From the NCBI GenBank assembly GCA_049583635.1, contig JBAUWF010000071.1, positions 1-17,806 of the forward strand: a stretch of 17,806 nucleotides of DNA, written 5' to 3'. This document shows, in pieces, positions 7,019-13,923 of this stretch. This DNA is from Dokdonella_A sp049583635 (lineage in GTDB: Bacteria > Pseudomonadota > Gammaproteobacteria > Xanthomonadales > Rhodanobacteraceae). Numbering within the stretch: position 1 is the stretch's first letter; every line of letters begins with the position of its first letter. The translations under genes and the position numbers were made by a program. The notes under the pieces were generated by a model. That model ran no database searches. It saw only the letters and a list, made by a program, of their open reading frames with translations, and was not told the origin of the DNA.

Positions 7019-7972
7019 TTGAACCTGCGTGATCTGCGCTATCTCGTTGCGCTCGCCGAGCATCGTCACTTCCGTCGTGCCGCCGAGGCGAGCTTCGTGA
7101 GTCAGCCGACGTTGTCGACCCAGATACGCAAGATCGAGGACGAACTCGGTGTTGCTCTGGTCGAGCGCACCTCGCGCAAGGTACTGCTGACCGAAGTCGG
7201 ACGCGCCATCGTGGAGCGAGCGCGGGCGGCGCTCGGCGAGGTTGACGAGATAAGGGCGATCGCGCTCAGAACCAAGGATCCTGAATCGGGCACGATCCGT
7301 CTCGGGATTTTTCCGACGCTCGGCCCGTATCTGCTGCCGCACGTGATTCCGCGCATCCGCAAACGCTATCCACGGCTCGAGCTGTTGCTGTTCGAGGAAA
7401 AAACCGAGGTCGTGCTGAAGAAGTTGCGCGAAGGTCGTCTCGATGCCGGGATACTTGCGCTGCCCCTGCACGAGGAACAGCTCGAGTATGAATTCCTGTT
7501 CGAGGAGCCGTTCCTTCTGGCGGTGCCGGAAAACCACGCCTTGGCCAAATGCAAGAAGCTCAAGGTCGCCGACCTGATCGACCAGCGCCTGTTGCTGCTC
7601 GAGGACGGTCATTGTCTGCGCGATCATGCACTCGATGTGTGCCAGCTTGCCGGCGCGAGCGAGCACACCGGATTTCGCGCGACCAGTCTGGAAACGCTAC
7701 GCCAGATGGTTGGCGCCCATGTCGGCATCACCTTGCTGCCGGTGCTGGCCGTCCAGCCGCCCATCGCGCAGACCCCGCACGTGCATCTGATCGAATTCGC
7801 CGGCGCCGACACGCCGAGCCGGCGCATCGCGATGGCCTGGCGCAAGAGCAGCGCGAACGCGCCACTGCTGCGCCAGCTTGCTGCGCTGATTCGCGACCTG
7901 CCGAAGTCTCTGCTGACTGCGCACACGGCAATGAAGATGACCGGCCACAGCCGCGGACAGCGGAGCTCCTGA
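7019..7972 (+). CDS. oxyR: LysR-family hydrogen peroxide sensor/regulator OxyR
   Basis: OxyR is a tetrameric DNA-binding regulator that senses H2O2 through a Cys199-Cys208 disulfide and activates catalase, alkyl hydroperoxide reductase and iron-storage genes. The 317-residue protein starts MNLRDLRYLVALAEHRHFRR, nearly identical to E. coli OxyR. The winged helix-turn-helix covers about residues 1-60 (SQPTLSTQIRKIEDELGV). Both redox cysteines sit at exactly 199 (LLEDGHCLRD) and 208 (LDVCQLAG), and FRATSLETLRQMVGAHVGIT follows. The start is TTG 7019, supported by the conserved N terminus and by CGGAG six bases upstream; no in-frame ATG fits. In many xanthomonads oxyR sits with ahpC/ahpF. Here it stands alone, preceded by a hydrolase remnant, so its targets are elsewhere. 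Confidence 0.96.
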   Translation: MNLRDLRYLVALAEHRHFRRAAEASFVSQPTLSTQIRKIEDELGVALVERTSRKVLLTEVGRAIVERARAALGEVDEIRAIALRTKDPESGTIRLGIFPTLGPYLLPHVIPRIRKRYPRLELLLFEEKTEVVLKKLREGRLDAGILALPLHEEQLEYEFLFEEPFLLAVPENHALAKCKKLKVADLIDQRLLLLEDGHCLRDHALDVCQLAGASEHTGFRATSLETLRQMVGAHVGITLLPVLAVQPPIAQTPHVHLIEFAGADTPSRRIAMAWRKSSANAPLLRQLAALIRDLPKSLLTAHTAMKMTGHSRGQRSS

Positions 7973-8140
7973 ACAAGCGACCCGATGCTCCGGCCGAAGC
8001 TTCGCGCCATAACTTGACTGCGCAGACCATTCGCCTACCCGACAACGTTTGCCACAGCGCTTTTCTATCCCAACGCCCGCCTTCTTGCCGACGTGGTACC
8101 CGGTCGATCCTGCGGGTTGGACCCGGAAATCGAGACTAAG

Positions 8141-8156
8141 CAATCCCGAAGGATTG
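8141..8156. repeat. small hairpin CAATCC-CGAA-GGATTG
   Basis: Six-base arms pair perfectly around CGAA, a GNRA-unlike tetraloop, and AAAG follows. It lies just upstream of the extended -10-like box in the gap before the GT9 gene. No second copy is seen in the window. Confidence 0.35.
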
Positions 8157-8178
8157 AAAGTGCATGATTGCAACGCAG

Positions 8179-8187
8179 TGGTACAAT
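8179..8187 (+). promoter_or_regulatory. extended -10-like element TGGTACAAT
   Basis: TG-N-TACAAT matches the extended -10 consensus (TGnTATAAT) with one change. A TTGAAA lies 22 bp upstream, which is too far for a normal -35. Extended -10 promoters can work without one. A transcript from here would have a leader of about 320 nt before the GT9 gene, or could be a separate small RNA. Confidence 0.35.
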
Positions 8188-8517
8188 TCGTCTTTGCGGA
8201 CGTGAGTTCGCTGACGGGAAGGGAATCGAGTCGCCGGCGGCTGCAGAGGTATGCCGTGAGGCGAGCGAAATGCGTCGACGATCCTGCCGGGAAGGTCTGC
8301 ATCAGTCTGACCGATGAAGTCCGCGCCATCTCGACATGCTTCCATGACCCGAATGCCGGCGCCGCCGATGACCACGAAGAGCGTCGGAAAAGCGCCCGAG
8401 AGCGATCGGGAACCCACCGACATTTCGCTGCGTCGCCTCGTCCTTGCCCCAGGCAGAAGCGCGGATCCAGATGATTCGGAAGCGTCGAACCGAAATCAAG
8501 AACTCGCGCTGGTGCGC

Positions 8518-9744
8518 ATGACAGCGAACAACGCTCATCGGGAGGGACGTTCATACAGTCGCAAATCCTGCGATGCGCTGCGCCGACGCCTGATGGCCGG
8601 GATCATGCGTCGGTGGTCCCGATCTTCCGAAGCGAAATTCCGCTGCAACGGAACGCTGCCGGCAATCGACATTCAGCGGATTCTCGTATGCCGACCGAAC
8701 CATCGACTCGGCAACACGTTGCTGCTCACGCCCCTGATCATCGAACTTGCGCGCCTGCTGCCGAACGCCACGATCGACGTGGTAGTCGGTGGCGAAGCCG
8801 GATCGGAGGTATTCCAGACCTTTCCCAACGTTCGCCGCGTCTACAGTTTGTCGCGACGCATGATTCGACATCCGATCGCAGTCATGCGCACACTGCTGCA
8901 ACTGCGCGCGGCAGGCTATGACCTTGCGATGGATCCATCCGAAGCCTCGCAATCAGGCCGACTGTTGCTGACTCTCGCGAACGCGCCCCACGCGATCGGC
9001 GTCCCCCGGAACCGGATTGGGGCCGGGGCTCTCGATGAAAGCCGCGTCGTTGCCATGCGCTCCGCGCCGGCTCACATGGCGCAGTTGCCTGTGTTCCTGC
9101 TGCGCAATGCGCTTTCAACGCGCGAGCCGGCCACCCGCACTGATTATCCGCCTCTGACGATTGGATTGACGCCGCTGGAACGGCAATCGGGCAGGTGTGC
9201 GCTCGATACGTTGTTGCCTGTCGCCGACCAAAGGCAGACGCCAGCAGCAATCGGCATATTCGCTTCGGCGACGGGTGCGAAGGTTCTCGACAAGGAATGG
9301 TGGTCGCAATTCATCGATGAGTTGCGCGCGCACCAGCCGGGTACTGCGCTGGTGGAGATACTGCCTCCAGGCACCGCGTCGCAATTTGGGAATTCGTTTC
9401 CGACGTACGCTTCGGTCAGCATCCGCAAGGTAGCGGCGCTGATCGCCAACATGGCATGTTTCGTCTGCGCCGATTGCGGAGTGATGCATCTGGCGTGCGC
9501 CAGCGGAACCATGACCGTCGGATTGTTCTCAGCGACAGATCCCTTGAAGTACGCACCCTACGGCCGCGGGAGTCACGCAATCAATACAAACGGCAAGACA
9601 CCTGCACAAGTAGCGCGCCTCGTTGCCGCCGCGATCACCGCGGGCGGCAGGCAGGAAACCCCGGATACCGGACTATTCGCCGGGACACAAACCGGCCCGG
9701 TTTACGACGCTCCGCGCCAGGTTTCGCATGAATATTCACCTTGA
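8518..9744 (+). CDS. glycosyltransferase family 9 (heptosyltransferase-like)
   Basis: GT9 enzymes move heptose from ADP-heptose onto the lipopolysaccharide inner core at the cytoplasmic face of the inner membrane. From ATG 8518 the protein has 408 residues. A basic N-terminal stretch leads to RILVCRPNHRLGNTLLLTPL (54-73), the family's N-terminal Rossmann start. IDVVVGGEAGSEVF and a central YDLAMDPSEASQSGRLLLTL follow. The C-terminal donor-site region is CADCGVMHLACASGTMTVGL, then FSATDPLKYAPYG. In-frame ATGs at 8593 and 8605 are alternative starts, and none has a strong Shine-Dalgarno. The heptose donor pathway is encoded 2 kb downstream, which supports a heptosyltransferase role. The acceptor cannot be told. 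It ends 18 bp from the convergent ArnT-like gene. Confidence 0.85.
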   Translation: MTANNAHREGRSYSRKSCDALRRRLMAGIMRRWSRSSEAKFRCNGTLPAIDIQRILVCRPNHRLGNTLLLTPLIIELARLLPNATIDVVVGGEAGSEVFQTFPNVRRVYSLSRRMIRHPIAVMRTLLQLRAAGYDLAMDPSEASQSGRLLLTLANAPHAIGVPRNRIGAGALDESRVVAMRSAPAHMAQLPVFLLRNALSTREPATRTDYPPLTIGLTPLERQSGRCALDTLLPVADQRQTPAAIGIFASATGAKVLDKEWWSQFIDELRAHQPGTALVEILPPGTASQFGNSFPTYASVSIRKVAALIANMACFVCADCGVMHLACASGTMTVGLFSATDPLKYAPYGRGSHAINTNGKTPAQVARLVAAAITAGGRQETPDTGLFAGTQTGPVYDAPRQVSHEYSP

Positions 9745-9762
9745 GCGTGCCGCGACACCCGA

Positions 9763-11517
9763 CTATTCAGGGTTGTTACGATCCGGCCCTTCGCCAGCGA
9801 TGACGGGAACACGCCCGCCGCGACACGCCTGCGCTACCGCATCGGTGCGAAACAACCACCAGTGCCTGCGGTTGGCAACGCCCAGGTACCTGGATCGATC
9901 CGTGGCGATGCACGGTTTCATCGCGTCCACGAGGATGAATATCCAACGATCTTGCGGCACTCCCTGTTGCCAGCGTATGGCCTGCGACAGCTGCTCGTGC
10001 CACGGGGCATTCAATCCGAACTCGGTCACCGGGCGATCCGCCAGGAACAGATCCTGCTCGCGCCATGCGACCATTGCCAGCTGGCCGTCGGCTCCGATGA
10101 TCTCGCGGGTCCGACGCATGACAGCGGCCGCGGACGTCGAATCATTGAGCAACGGATATGCACAGAAACTCCACAACATCCACATGCCGGACAACCCGAA
10201 CAACAATGCATGCACGCCGCAGCGTGCGCGAAATACGATCGCCGGAATCAGCGCGGCGGAACCGATCGCGATCGACAGCAACCACAGCGCGTCGCCATCT
10301 CTGGAAAGACCGTGCTGCGCAGCGAACTCAAGAGCTCGAGGTGGATGAACGAAAAGCGCATAAACGCCGCCGGCCAGGAATATCGTGCCGAACAGCGCAA
10401 TCAAGGCAAGGGCGGCGCGCTTGAGCCATCGTCGCTGCAACGCCTCCTGCAGGAACGGCGCCGATACCAGCGCCATTATCGGAAGCGCCGGCATGATGTA
10501 GACGTCGCGTTTGCCGCTTGGAATGCTGAAGAAAGCGATCATCAACACGACCCAGCCGAGCGTCAACAGGAAGCGTGCGTCCCGTGCCGCCAGTCGCTCG
10601 CGCCAGGCCGAAATCGTGAACGGATAGGTGAGGGACAGGGGCAGCCAACCCGTCAACACAACAACGAGATAGAACCACACGGGCTGATGGTGATCCCACG
10701 AACCGGTATACCGCCCCGCTGTTTGGTGAAAAAGAATGTCGTGCGCATAAGCGAGGTAACGAGGCGTGCCGACTTCATGCACCTTGATCAGCATCGGCAC
10801 GAGCCACAGAGACAGCGCAAACATGAACCAGACGATGCCGGCGACCCAGCGCCAAGGGTTGTTTTCGATTGGCGCAAGATGCTCCCAGCCTCGACGTCGG
10901 GCAAAGACATAGGGCACGAACATCAGCCCTGCCACGATCCCGACGCCCTTGGTGATCACGCCCAATCCCGCCGCAAAGCACCCCAGCCAATACCAGCGCC
11001 AGCACGGACCCAGAAGGAAGTGCCGCAGCAACCCATAGTTGGCGAGGGTGATGAAAAACGTTACGGTGGGATCGATCTGTGCAGCCTTGGCCTGAAAGAG
11101 GAACTGCACCGTAAACAGCAGCGCCCCGGCCCCATACAAACCGACCCGGTGATTCCACAAGCGTCGGGCAAGATCGTAGACGAGCCACAGCGTCCCCAGT
11201 GAAAAAATCAGAGAGGGGAGAAGAAACGCGATGCGCCAGTTTCGGGTCAAAACATATGCCAGAGCCTGCATCGCCATGAAGGTCGGCGGCTTGTCCGAAT
11301 ACAACTCGCTGCCGCGGTGCGGGATCAACCAATCTCCCGAGTCGACCATTTGCTTGGCAACCAGTGCGAAACGAGGTTCGTCCGCCGGCCACGGATCACG
11401 CAGACCGATGCCGGCGCCGATAAGCACAAATGCGAACAGCATGAACAAGGCCAACTCGCGCCAGGTGCGTCGCGCGCTTGCGGCGATTTCTGATATGGGC
11501 GCAGTGCTTGGAGCCAT
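9763..11517 (-). CDS. ArnT-like membrane glycosyltransferase (GT39/GT83, PMT superfamily)
   Basis: The protein has 584 residues (E. coli ArnT has 550) with about a dozen hydrophobic segments from residue ~22 to ~450, followed by a soluble periplasmic tail. The acidic pair near the first periplasmic loop is present as WPADEPRFALVAKQM (D46-E47), and SGDWLIPHRGSELYSDKPPT follows. K76-P-P matches the lipid-sugar-binding loop of the family. Further ArnT-like blocks are AAQIDPTVTFFITLANY, GVITKGVG and FFSIPSGKRDVYIMPALP. Family members transfer a sugar from an undecaprenyl-phosphate carrier to lipid A or another envelope acceptor on the periplasmic side. No arn (L-Ara4N) biosynthesis genes are present here, so the donor sugar is unknown. 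It is divergent from hldD (264-bp gap) and convergent with the GT9 gene. Confidence 0.88.
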   Translation of the reverse strand: MAPSTAPISEIAASARRTWRELALFMLFAFVLIGAGIGLRDPWPADEPRFALVAKQMVDSGDWLIPHRGSELYSDKPPTFMAMQALAYVLTRNWRIAFLLPSLIFSLGTLWLVYDLARRLWNHRVGLYGAGALLFTVQFLFQAKAAQIDPTVTFFITLANYGLLRHFLLGPCWRWYWLGCFAAGLGVITKGVGIVAGLMFVPYVFARRRGWEHLAPIENNPWRWVAGIVWFMFALSLWLVPMLIKVHEVGTPRYLAYAHDILFHQTAGRYTGSWDHHQPVWFYLVVVLTGWLPLSLTYPFTISAWRERLAARDARFLLTLGWVVLMIAFFSIPSGKRDVYIMPALPIMALVSAPFLQEALQRRWLKRAALALIALFGTIFLAGGVYALFVHPPRALEFAAQHGLSRDGDALWLLSIAIGSAALIPAIVFRARCGVHALLFGLSGMWMLWSFCAYPLLNDSTSAAAVMRRTREIIGADGQLAMVAWREQDLFLADRPVTEFGLNAPWHEQLSQAIRWQQGVPQDRWIFILVDAMKPCIATDRSRYLGVANRRHWWLFRTDAVAQACRGGRVPVIAGEGPDRNNPE

Positions 11518-11781
11518 GCAGGAAACGACACGTGCGGCAAACGCTCATCATAGGTCAACTTCATGGCATGAACGCGCACCACGGTGGCTTGTGGCGCCTG
11601 CGCGGCCGCCACTCGCTTCGGTCGATGCAGCTGCCTCTGTTTCAGAACGGGCGTCACACACCGCGGTGCAATGCGTGCGTCCTGAACTCGCCTTCACGAT
11701 GGCACGCAACAGTTACGCGAGCGATTGCGCGACTGGGCGCTCCAAACGTGGGACCTGTTATCAGGTGGCGGGAATGCACAC
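11518..11781. promoter_or_regulatory. divergent intergenic region of ArnT-like gene and hldD
   Basis: This region must carry promoters for both divergent genes. On the minus strand a TATGAT box occurs at 11552-11547 but lacks a good -35. Close to hldD, ACCTG-TTAT-CAGGT (11753-11766) forms a short hairpin ending just before the GGGA that may serve as the hldD Shine-Dalgarno. In-frame upward extension of hldD to 11725 is open but non-homologous. Confidence 0.4.
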
Positions 11782-12765
11782 ATGATCCTGGTCACCGGTG
11801 GTGCAGGATTCATCGGATCGAACATCGTCGCCCGTCTCAACGCGCGCGCGCACGCTGTAGCAGTCTGCGATGTCCTCGGCAATGAGGGAAAGTGGCGCAA
11901 TCTGGCCAAGGCGGAACTGCACGATTTGATCTCGCCAGAGCGCCTGGAGTCATGGCTCGACTCGAATCGCGAAGCACTGCGCGCGATCGTCCACATGGGC
12001 GCCATCTCATCGACCAATGCGTGCGATGGTGACCTTGTAGCCGAGGTGAACTTTGGGCTTTCATGGTTTCTCTGGCAATGGAGTGCGCGCCATCAAAAGC
12101 GTTTCATCTACGCCTCGTCGGCAGCCACCTACGGCGGCGGGGAACACGGTTACGACGACGATGCGTCGGTGGACGGATTGGCCAGATTACGTCCGCTCAA
12201 TCTGTACGGCTGGAGCAAGCACCTTTTCGATCGACGCGTCGCGCGGGCCGTGGCCAGCCAGGAGCCCTGCCCTGCGCAATGGGCTGGACTCAAATTCTTC
12301 AACGTCTACGGCCCCAATGAATATCACAAGGACGCCATGCGCAGCATCGTCGCGCAAAAATATCCGGCTGCCGCCGCAGGCGAAGAGATCATCTTGTTCA
12401 AGTCCTGCAATTCCAACTACGCGGATGGCGAGCAGAAGCGCGATTTCATCTACGTCGACGACTGCGTCGAAGTAATCATGTGGCTGCTGGACCAACCTTC
12501 GGTCAACGGCATCTATAACGTCGGCACCGGCAACGCACGCAGTTTTGCCGATCTGGCCCACGCCTTGTCTGCCGCTCTCGGGCGCGAAACACGTATCACC
12601 TATGTCGACATGCCTCATGAGATGAGGGGACGCTACCAATACTTCACCCAAGCACGTATGGATCGATTACGTGCTGCCGGTTACACGCGACCATTCACAG
12701 CCATCGAACAGGGCGTTGAACACTATGTTGAGCGCTACCTGGCTGCGCCCGATCCGTATCGTTGA
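11782..12765 (+). CDS. hldD: ADP-L-glycero-D-manno-heptose-6-epimerase
   Basis: HldD turns ADP-D-glycero-beta-D-manno-heptose into the L-glycero form used for LPS inner core. The 327-residue extended SDR protein opens with the NADP-binding Rossmann motif MILVTGGAGFIGSNIVARLN. It continues with VHMGAISSTNACDGD, YASSAATYGGGEHGYDDD, the catalytic YxxxK in PLNLYGWSKHLFD, FFNVYGPNEYHKDAMRS, KRDFIYVDDCVEVIMWLLD and GRYQYFTQARMDRLRAAGY. These blocks match E. coli HldD (310 aa) in order. ATG 11782 is chosen because it gives the exact family N terminus; GGGA lies about eight bases upstream. It is the first gene of a three-gene operon, with only 6 bp to the next start. Confidence 0.96.
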   Translation: MILVTGGAGFIGSNIVARLNARAHAVAVCDVLGNEGKWRNLAKAELHDLISPERLESWLDSNREALRAIVHMGAISSTNACDGDLVAEVNFGLSWFLWQWSARHQKRFIYASSAATYGGGEHGYDDDASVDGLARLRPLNLYGWSKHLFDRRVARAVASQEPCPAQWAGLKFFNVYGPNEYHKDAMRSIVAQKYPAAAAGEEIILFKSCNSNYADGEQKRDFIYVDDCVEVIMWLLDQPSVNGIYNVGTGNARSFADLAHALSAALGRETRITYVDMPHEMRGRYQYFTQARMDRLRAAGYTRPFTAIEQGVEHYVERYLAAPDPYR

Positions 12766-12771
12766 CGCCTG

Positions 12772-13923
12772 ATGACTTCGACTATTCGACACGTCATCGT
12801 CGACCGCGACGGGGTACTCAACATCGAAGGCGCCGACGGGAGCTACCTGCTCGATTGGGCGCAGTGGCACTGGGCTCCGGGTGCGTTGGAAGGCCTGCGA
12901 TTACTCACGTCTGCCGGTGTACGCATTTCCGTGGCGACCAATCAATCCGCCGTCGGACGCGGTTTTATCAAGAGCGCGGGCCTGGATGCGATTCACGCGC
13001 AAATGGTCGCCGACGCGGCCCGGTCGGGCGCGACGATCAGCGCGGTGTTCGTCTGTCCGCACGCACCCGGCGAAAACTGCGCGTGCCGCAAACCGGAACC
13101 GGGTCTGGTGTTGAGCGCGATAGAACAATCGCGCGTGCCCGCAAACGAAACGATGGTGCTTGGCGATGACCTTCGCGATCTGCAGGCAGCGTGGCGTGCC
13201 GGTGTCCCGGCATGTCTCGTGAGAACCGGCAAGGGCAATGCGACACATGCCGACGCGAATGCGGCGAACGTCCCGATTTACGGCGATCTGCGCCAGTTTG
13301 CGGCGGCAGTGTTGTCAGATGCCATCCCCAAGGCCAAGACCGCCATGATGATCGTGCATCGTGTCTTTTTTGAACATGGCGCCGTGGTCGACCAGGCAGC
13401 CGTGTCGTTGCCGTTGTTGCTGGAGCTCGTCAGTGGGATCGTGCGCACAGCCCTTGCCGCCGGCAACAAGATACTTGCATGCGGCAACGGCGGCAGTGCT
13501 GCCACCGCACAGCATCTTGTGGCCGAACTGGTCGGTAGATTTCAGCGTGAACGCCGTGCTCTGGCCGCGATCGCACTCACCAGCGACAGCGCGATCGTGT
13601 CGGCGATCGCCAATGATTACGGGTACGAGCGTGTCTTCGCACGGCAGGTCGAAGCGTTGGCGGGGCCAGGTGACGTACTGATCGCATTGAGCACCAGCGG
13701 CAATTCGCCGAACGTGGTGGAAGCTGCGCGAACCGCACGCGCCATGGACTGCCGTGTTGTTGCGCTGACCGGCATCGATGGCGGTGCGCTCGCGGCCCAC
13801 GCAGATACGGTTCTTCGTGCACCATCGAAAGTGGTGGCGCGCATCCAGGAAATCCACGACATCTGCATTCACGTGCTGGCAGAAGCGATGGAAGATGATC
13901 CGACCCCGGCACAGCGCGCATGA
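12772..13923 (+). CDS. GmhB-GmhA fusion: heptose-1,7-bisphosphate 7-phosphatase and sedoheptulose-7-phosphate isomerase
   Basis: One 383-residue protein carries two normally separate enzymes of ADP-heptose synthesis. Residues ~1-180 are a HAD phosphatase of GmhB type. They show DRDGVLN with nucleophile D11 and acid/base D13, the T-N-Q-S motif (56-59), a zinc site C95-P-H97...C103-A-C105, RKPEPGL with K107, and GDDLRD (131-136). Residues ~195-375 are a SIS isomerase of GmhA type: ACGNGGSAATAQHLVAELVG (237-256), ALSTSGNSPNVVEAA (305-319), ALTGIDGG and RIQEIHDICIHVL (358-369). The positions equivalent to E. coli GmhA Glu65, Gln172 and His180 are E252, Q359 and H362, so both halves look catalytically intact. 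It removes the 7-phosphate of heptose-1,7-bisphosphate and makes D-glycero-D-manno-heptose-7-phosphate, that is, steps three and one of the pathway. It starts 6 bp after hldD and its stop overlaps the hldE start (ATGA). Confidence 0.94.
   Translation: MTSTIRHVIVDRDGVLNIEGADGSYLLDWAQWHWAPGALEGLRLLTSAGVRISVATNQSAVGRGFIKSAGLDAIHAQMVADAARSGATISAVFVCPHAPGENCACRKPEPGLVLSAIEQSRVPANETMVLGDDLRDLQAAWRAGVPACLVRTGKGNATHADANAANVPIYGDLRQFAAAVLSDAIPKAKTAMMIVHRVFFEHGAVVDQAAVSLPLLLELVSGIVRTALAAGNKILACGNGGSAATAQHLVAELVGRFQRERRALAAIALTSDSAIVSAIANDYGYERVFARQVEALAGPGDVLIALSTSGNSPNVVEAARTARAMDCRVVALTGIDGGALAAHADTVLRAPSKVVARIQEIHDICIHVLAEAMEDDPTPAQRA

Larger units (their letters stand above)
7973..8517. other. 545-bp gap without a convincing gene
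   Basis: Open frames on both strands cross this stretch, but none shows a recognisable domain, and their composition (Arg, Ser, Pro, Cys rich) is that of non-coding high-GC DNA. The stretch holds a small hairpin at 8141-8156 and an extended -10-like box at 8179-8187, described separately. The long frame of the following gene extends back to 8314, but its first 68 residues look unlike a protein and are left in this gap. Confidence 0.5.

Noticed and set aside
6881..7666. 261-codon minus-strand frame over oxyR
   Set aside because: OxyR on the plus strand matches its family throughout, including both cysteines, so the antisense frame is a shadow.
8314..8517. N-terminal extension of the GT9 protein
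   Set aside because: The 68 extra residues are low-complexity and basic without similarity to GT9 enzymes. The family homology starts only near residue 50 after ATG 8518.
7697..8554. 285-codon minus-strand frame across the gap before the GT9 gene
   Set aside because: It overlaps the end of oxyR and the start of GT9. Although a segment near 8136-8423 looks slightly protein-like, I recognise no family and no ribosome binding site.
9862..11202. 446-codon open frame on the plus strand
   Set aside because: It is antisense to the ArnT-like gene. Its product is Gln, Arg and His rich without hydrophobic core or motifs, typical of a shadow frame.
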